From positions 1 to 64,000 of the forward strand of contig NZ_CATNLY010000001.1 in assembly GCF_950100655.1 (NCBI RefSeq): DNA of 64,000 bases. The letters are read 5' to 3'. The position numbers and the translations under genes are program-made. The first letter of the stretch is position 1, and every line of letters begins with the position of its first letter. Positions 60,588 through 64,000 of the stretch are shown here, piece after piece. The notes below the pieces were generated by a model. That model searched no databases. It was not told where the DNA came from and saw nothing but the letters and a program-made list of their open reading frames with translations. The stretch is from Pleomorphomonas sp. T1.2MG-36. Lineage in GTDB: Bacteria; Pseudomonadota; Alphaproteobacteria; Rhizobiales; Pleomorphomonadaceae.

Positions 60588-61577
60588 TTGCTCAACACCG
60601 AGATTCCCGGTTTCGTCTGGGCCTATCGTTTCGATGCCGCGACCGGCGCCGGCCATCCGCTGCCGCCGACCACGCCACGCGAGGAGCTGATCGTCGACGA
60701 AGGCTTCGTCTGGCTGCATCTCGCTCTCAGCGATGCTCGCGTTCCGAAGTTCCTGGAAGGCTTCCCCGATCTTCCCCAGGCGGCACGGGCCACGTTGACC
60801 GACCGCGACAATCATGTGGTGCTTGCGTCCGACGATGGCGTGTTGCACGGCGTATTCACCGACATCGAACGCGCCTTCGACTACGAGACCAACGATATCG
60901 GCTGGTTCCGCTTCGCCGCGTCTGAACGACTGATCGTCACGGCCCGGCTGCATCCCCTGCGCTGCGTTGAGGCGGCGCGGCTCGCCGTCGATCGTGGTCT
61001 CGCCATCCACGGGACGGTGGGCGTATTCGCCGCCGTCGTGACCGAGTTCGAGAAAGTGGTCGATGCCCTCATCGTCGAGATGGGCGACGAGCTCGATCGC
61101 ATCGAGGACTATGTTTTCGAGACGGCCCCGCGCGACGAGCGCCGTCGGCTCGGTCCGGTTCGGCGCACCGTGGTCCGCTTGAACCGACTGCTCCGGGCAT
61201 CCGTGGCGCTGTTCCGCCGGTATCAGCGTTGGGACGAGCCCGATCCGCTACCCACCGGTACGGTCGAAATGGCCGAAACGCTGGCCGACCTGCTCGGCTC
61301 GGCCTCCCAGGAGATGCAGGGCTTGCAGGATCGGGCGCGTCTTCTGCACGAAGAAATCGACTCCAAGATTTCCTCGGAGACCAACCGTCATCTCTACATT
61401 CTCTCGATCATGACGGCCTTCCTGTTGCCGCCGACGCTGGTGACCGGCTTCTTCGGCATGAACACCGGCGGCCTGCCTTTCGCCGGCGAGCATTTCGGCA
61501 CGCTGCTTGCCTTCATGCTAGGCGGGCTTTCGGTATGGGGAGCCTGGTGGTTCTTGAAGCGGGTCGGCATTCTCTGA
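60588..61577 (+). CDS. zntB: CorA/ZntB-family transporter
   Basis: A 329-residue member of the CorA superfamily. A large soluble N-terminal domain (about 1-255) is followed by two C-terminal membrane helices and the signature GFFGMNTGGLPF (GMN). In Zn-specific ZntB the N-terminus begins in the same way (LLNTEIPGFVWAYRFD), and length fits (about 327 residues). TTG 60588 with AGGAG at 60571-60577 gives this start; other upstream starts (GTG 60537) add residues unlike the family. It converges on aglK, with a terminator between. Confidence 0.8.
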   Translation: MLNTEIPGFVWAYRFDAATGAGHPLPPTTPREELIVDEGFVWLHLALSDARVPKFLEGFPDLPQAARATLTDRDNHVVLASDDGVLHGVFTDIERAFDYETNDIGWFRFAASERLIVTARLHPLRCVEAARLAVDRGLAIHGTVGVFAAVVTEFEKVVDALIVEMGDELDRIEDYVFETAPRDERRRLGPVRRTVVRLNRLLRASVALFRRYQRWDEPDPLPTGTVEMAETLADLLGSASQEMQGLQDRARLLHEEIDSKISSETNRHLYILSIMTAFLLPPTLVTGFFGMNTGGLPFAGEHFGTLLAFMLGGLSVWGAWWFLKRVGIL

Positions 61578-61580
61578 GGG

Positions 61581-61600
61581 GACGGGCCGCCTCGAGAGGC
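61581..61600. terminator. Bidirectional terminator between zntB-like gene and aglK
   Basis: GGCCGCCTC (61581-61589) pairs with GAGGCGGCC (61592-61600) nearly without loop (the tip opens to CGAG or larger). It starts four bases after one stop and lies 13 bases from the opposite stop. Confidence 0.65.
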
Positions 61601-61613
61601 GGCCGTACCTCGG

Positions 61614-62723
61614 TCAGGCGGCGGCGGTCGAGAGCCGCATGCGCGGGAAAGCAAAGCCGTTTTCATCGAAGAGATGCAGACGATCGGCCGGGGCCGTCAC
61701 CGTCAGCGTCGATCCCTTGGCGATCTCCACGTCGCCATCGATCTTGACGGTGATCGGCTCGGGAAGGCCTGTGTCGAGATAGGCCAGCGTCACCTCGCCG
61801 AGCTTTTCGACGATCGACACGGTCCCGGTGAAAAGTCCCGGTCCGTCGGTGGGCGTCAGGTCTTCGGGCCGGACGCCGAAGGTTGCCTTGGCATCGAGAT
61901 AGGTGGCGGCGACCTCGGCATTGACGACGACCGGATTGCCGGTGTCCGGCTGCACCGTTGCCGGAGCGCCCGTGCTGGTGATGGTCGCCGAGACGATGTT
62001 CATGGCCGGCGAGCCGATGAAGCGGGCGACGAACAGATTGTCGGGCGTATGATAGAGCTCCATCGGCGTACCGACCTGCTCGACCACGCCGAAGTTGAGC
62101 ACCACGATGCGGTCGGCGAGCGTCATCGCCTCCACCTGATCGTGCGTCACGTAGATCATGGTGGTGTCGGCCATCCGCTCGTGCAGCTTGGCGATCTCCA
62201 GGCGCGTTGCTACGCGCAAGGCCGCGTCGAGGTTGGAGAGCGGTTCGTCGAACAGGAAGACCTTGGGGTCGCGGACAATGGCCCGGCCGATGGCGACACG
62301 CTGCCGCTGGCCACCGGACAGTTGCTTGGGAAGGCGGTCGAGATAGGGCGTGATCTGCAGCATGTCGGCCGCTTCACGCACCCGCCGGTCCTGCTCGCCT
62401 TGCGATGCCTTCGCCAGCTTCAGGCCGAAGGCCATGTTCTCGTAGACCGTCATGTGGGGGTAGAGAGCATAGCTCTGAAACACCATGGCGATGCCGCGCT
62501 TGGAGGGCGGCAGGGTGTTGACGACGGCACCACCGATTTCCAGCGTTCCCTCGGTGATGTCTTCGAGGCCGGCGATGAGCCGAAGGAGCGTCGACTTGCC
62601 GCAGCCGGAGGGGCCGACGAAGACGACGAACTCGCCGGACTTGATGTCGAGGTCGATGCCGTGCAGCACTTGCACGGCGCCATAGGCCTTCTTGACTTGC
62701 TTGAGCTTCAGTCCGGCTGACAT
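61614..62723 (-). CDS. aglK: ABC transporter ATP-binding protein, alpha-glucoside uptake (AglK-like)
   Basis: A 369-residue ATPase of the MalK/UgpC family. Walker A is GPSGCGKST with the signature LSGGQRQRVAIGRAIVRDP, Walker B FLFDEPLSNLDAALR, His-switch YVTHDQVEAM, and a C-terminal OB-type TOBE domain (about 235-365). It supplies energy to a binding-protein-dependent sugar importer. It follows aglA in the same orientation, the gene order of the rhizobial agl operon (aglEFGAK), so I use that name. ATG 62723 has GGAGG upstream; a longer frame from 62807 lacks one. Confidence 0.87.
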   Translation of the reverse strand: MSAGLKLKQVKKAYGAVQVLHGIDLDIKSGEFVVFVGPSGCGKSTLLRLIAGLEDITEGTLEIGGAVVNTLPPSKRGIAMVFQSYALYPHMTVYENMAFGLKLAKASQGEQDRRVREAADMLQITPYLDRLPKQLSGGQRQRVAIGRAIVRDPKVFLFDEPLSNLDAALRVATRLEIAKLHERMADTTMIYVTHDQVEAMTLADRIVVLNFGVVEQVGTPMELYHTPDNLFVARFIGSPAMNIVSATITSTGAPATVQPDTGNPVVVNAEVAATYLDAKATFGVRPEDLTPTDGPGLFTGTVSIVEKLGEVTLAYLDTGLPEPITVKIDGDVEIAKGSTLTVTAPADRLHLFDENGFAFPRMRLSTAAA

Positions 62724-62764
62724 GCGCAACTCCTCCCTCAATTCCCGAAGGGTTCTCCCAACCC

Positions 62765-62777
62765 GGTTCCTGGAACC
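62765..62777. repeat. Small inverted repeat between aglA and aglK
   Basis: GGTTCC (62765-62770) and GGAACC (62772-62777) form a dyad around one T, inside a longer imperfect GC-rich repeat in the 93-base gap. It may be a processing or partial-termination site that tunes aglK relative to aglA. Confidence 0.35.
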
Positions 62778-62816
62778 CGGCCGCCCCACGAAAGGGCAGC
62801 CGGTCATTCGTTCAGA

Positions 62817-64000
62817 TCATTTCACCTTGGCGACGAAGGCGCTTTCGGCCGGCAGCGTCACCATGCCTTCGACAATCCTCGAGGCGAAGCCGAGGTCGGC
62901 GGTTGCCGCCACGGAAAGGTCCGCGGGCACGGGGAAGCCAGCACCCGTCCTGCCGAAGTTGAAGACGCAGAGCACCTTGTCGTCGCCTGCTTCGCGCAGG
63001 AAGGCGAGGATGTCGCCATCGGACTCGAGAAAGCGCACCGTGCCCTTGGTGAGCGCCTGGCTCGTCTTGCGCCAGGCGATCATGGCCTTGTAGAGCTCGT
63101 ATTGGCTTTCGGGCTTGCCGACCTGCTGATCCACTGCCTTGGCGAGGTGGTCCTGCGACACCGGCAGCCAGGGCTTGGCAGTCGAAAAGCCGGCATTCGC
63201 GGCCTCGGCTTCCCAAACCATCGGCGTGCGGCAGCCGTCGCGCCCCTTGAACTCCGGCCAGAAGCGAATGCCGTAGGGATCGACCAGATCCTCGAAGGCG
63301 AGATCTGCCTCGGTGAGGCCGAGCTCGTCGCCCTCATAGATGCAGACCGAACCGCGCAGGCTGAGGTGAAGGGTCGCCATCAGCTTGCCCTGCTGCGCCG
63401 GGTTCTGCGCATAGGGCAAATGGCGCGTCGCATAACGGACGACGTCGTGGTTGGACAACGCCCAGCAGGGCCATGCATCGCCGGCGCCGGCCTCGAAGGT
63501 CTTCAGCGTCTTTTCGATATAGGCTCGGGACGGCTCTCCTCCGAGAAGGTCGAAGGTGTAGCTCATGTGCAGCTTGTCGCCGCCCGAGGTGTAGGCGATC
63601 ATCGTCTTGAGGGACCGATCGCCGTCTCCGATCTCGCCGACCGTGGTGGAGCCAGGGTACTGGTCGAGCAGCTGACGCATACGCTTCAGGAAGTCGAGAT
63701 TTTCCGGCTGGCTCTTGTCGTGGACATGATCCTGCCGGAGATAGGGATTGACCCGTGGCGCATCGATGGCGTCGACCGGTCGCGTCTGCGGCGGATTGGC
63801 GCGCAGCTCCTTGTCATGGAAATAGAAGTTCACCGTGTCGAGTCGGAAGCCGTCGACGCCGAGTTCGAGCCAGAACTTCAACACGTCCAACAGGGCATCC
63901 TGAACCGCGGGCGTGTGGAAGTTGAGGTCGGGCTGGCTGGCGAGGAAATTATGCAGGTAATACTGGCAGCGCCGTGTATCCCACTCCCATGCGGAGCCGC
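62817..64000 (-). CDS. aglA: Alpha-glucosidase AglA (GH13), N-terminus beyond window
   Basis: The last 394 codons of a GH13 alpha-glucosidase; the frame stays open to base 64000 on this strand. It has GFRLDTVNF with the nucleophile Asp, VGEIGDGD with the acid Glu and LSNHDVVRY with the stabilising Asp, followed by the C-terminal beta domain. The start of the visible part (WEWDTRRCQYYLHNFLASQPDLNF) is typical of rhizobial AglA and GH13_23 oligo-1,6-glucosidases. It would hydrolyse sucrose, maltose, trehalose or related alpha-glucosides after import. An ABC ATPase gene follows. Confidence 0.92.
   Translation of the reverse strand, partial: GSAWEWDTRRCQYYLHNFLASQPDLNFHTPAVQDALLDVLKFWLELGVDGFRLDTVNFYFHDKELRANPPQTRPVDAIDAPRVNPYLRQDHVHDKSQPENLDFLKRMRQLLDQYPGSTTVGEIGDGDRSLKTMIAYTSGGDKLHMSYTFDLLGGEPSRAYIEKTLKTFEAGAGDAWPCWALSNHDVVRYATRHLPYAQNPAQQGKLMATLHLSLRGSVCIYEGDELGLTEADLAFEDLVDPYGIRFWPEFKGRDGCRTPMVWEAEAANAGFSTAKPWLPVSQDHLAKAVDQQVGKPESQYELYKAMIAWRKTSQALTKGTVRFLESDGDILAFLREAGDDKVLCVFNFGRTGAGFPVPADLSVAATADLGFASRIVEGMVTLPAESAFVAKVK

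Overview
The window is GC-rich with dense, overlapping operons. It carries a Trb-type conjugation operon with the TrbK-alt, DUF2274 and DUF2285 companions typical of rhizobial integrative elements. Its right edge has an agl-type alpha-glucoside gene pair. Together these point to an alphaproteobacterium of the order Hyphomicrobiales (Rhizobiales); I cannot fix the genus. I see no rRNA, tRNA or CRISPR array.

Layout. 1-1953: tail of an IS630-type transposase, a beta-class-like glutathione transferase and a LysR regulator. 2078-5890: a large hairpin, two divergent HNH-type genes, an XRE regulator beside a perfect 33-bp palindrome, and a DUF2285 gene. 6007-19874: the coupling protein TraG, a CopG-like protein, then trbB-C-D-E-J-K-L-F-G-I and DUF2274, with almost every junction overlapping. 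A merR-MFS efflux cassette in the opposite orientation splits the CopG-like gene from trbB. No relaxase, integrase or attachment site is visible here, so this is only part of an element.

20006-31210 is a defence island behind the trb operon. It holds an AbiEi/AbiEii pair whose operon continues into a papain-like YiiX-type protein with a zinc finger, then a DUF2971 protein. On the other strand is a three-gene unit of a Gabija-like OLD ATPase/TOPRIM nuclease, a UvrD-like helicase and a protein with an AbiJ-like front and a DUF559-like nuclease tail. A ParA fused to a helix-turn-helix with twin operators, a small partner gene and a broken second AbiEii close the island. 31211-31704 is non-coding and full of repeats and may mark the element boundary.

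31705-50682 is a mixed accessory and chromosomal region: an SLC13 transporter, an ABC-F ATPase, a GNAT acetyltransferase, a HLGH-type tryptophanyl-tRNA synthetase, an EamA exporter with AsnC, several HxlR/LysR/TetR-controlled redox and detoxification genes including a well-conserved haloalkane dehalogenase, RecQ, a CDF transporter and a second glutathione transferase.

50802-61577 holds a membrane protein and a LysR-controlled cluster of an ALDH7-type aldehyde dehydrogenase, a DapB homologue without the catalytic histidines, a thiamine-diphosphate enzyme, a metabolite:H+ symporter, a YdcF-like protein, RidA and a CorA/ZntB-type transporter. It looks like a small catabolic unit of unknown substrate. 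61614-64000 is the 3' end of an alpha-glucoside (agl) operon, aglA (cut by the window edge) followed by aglK.
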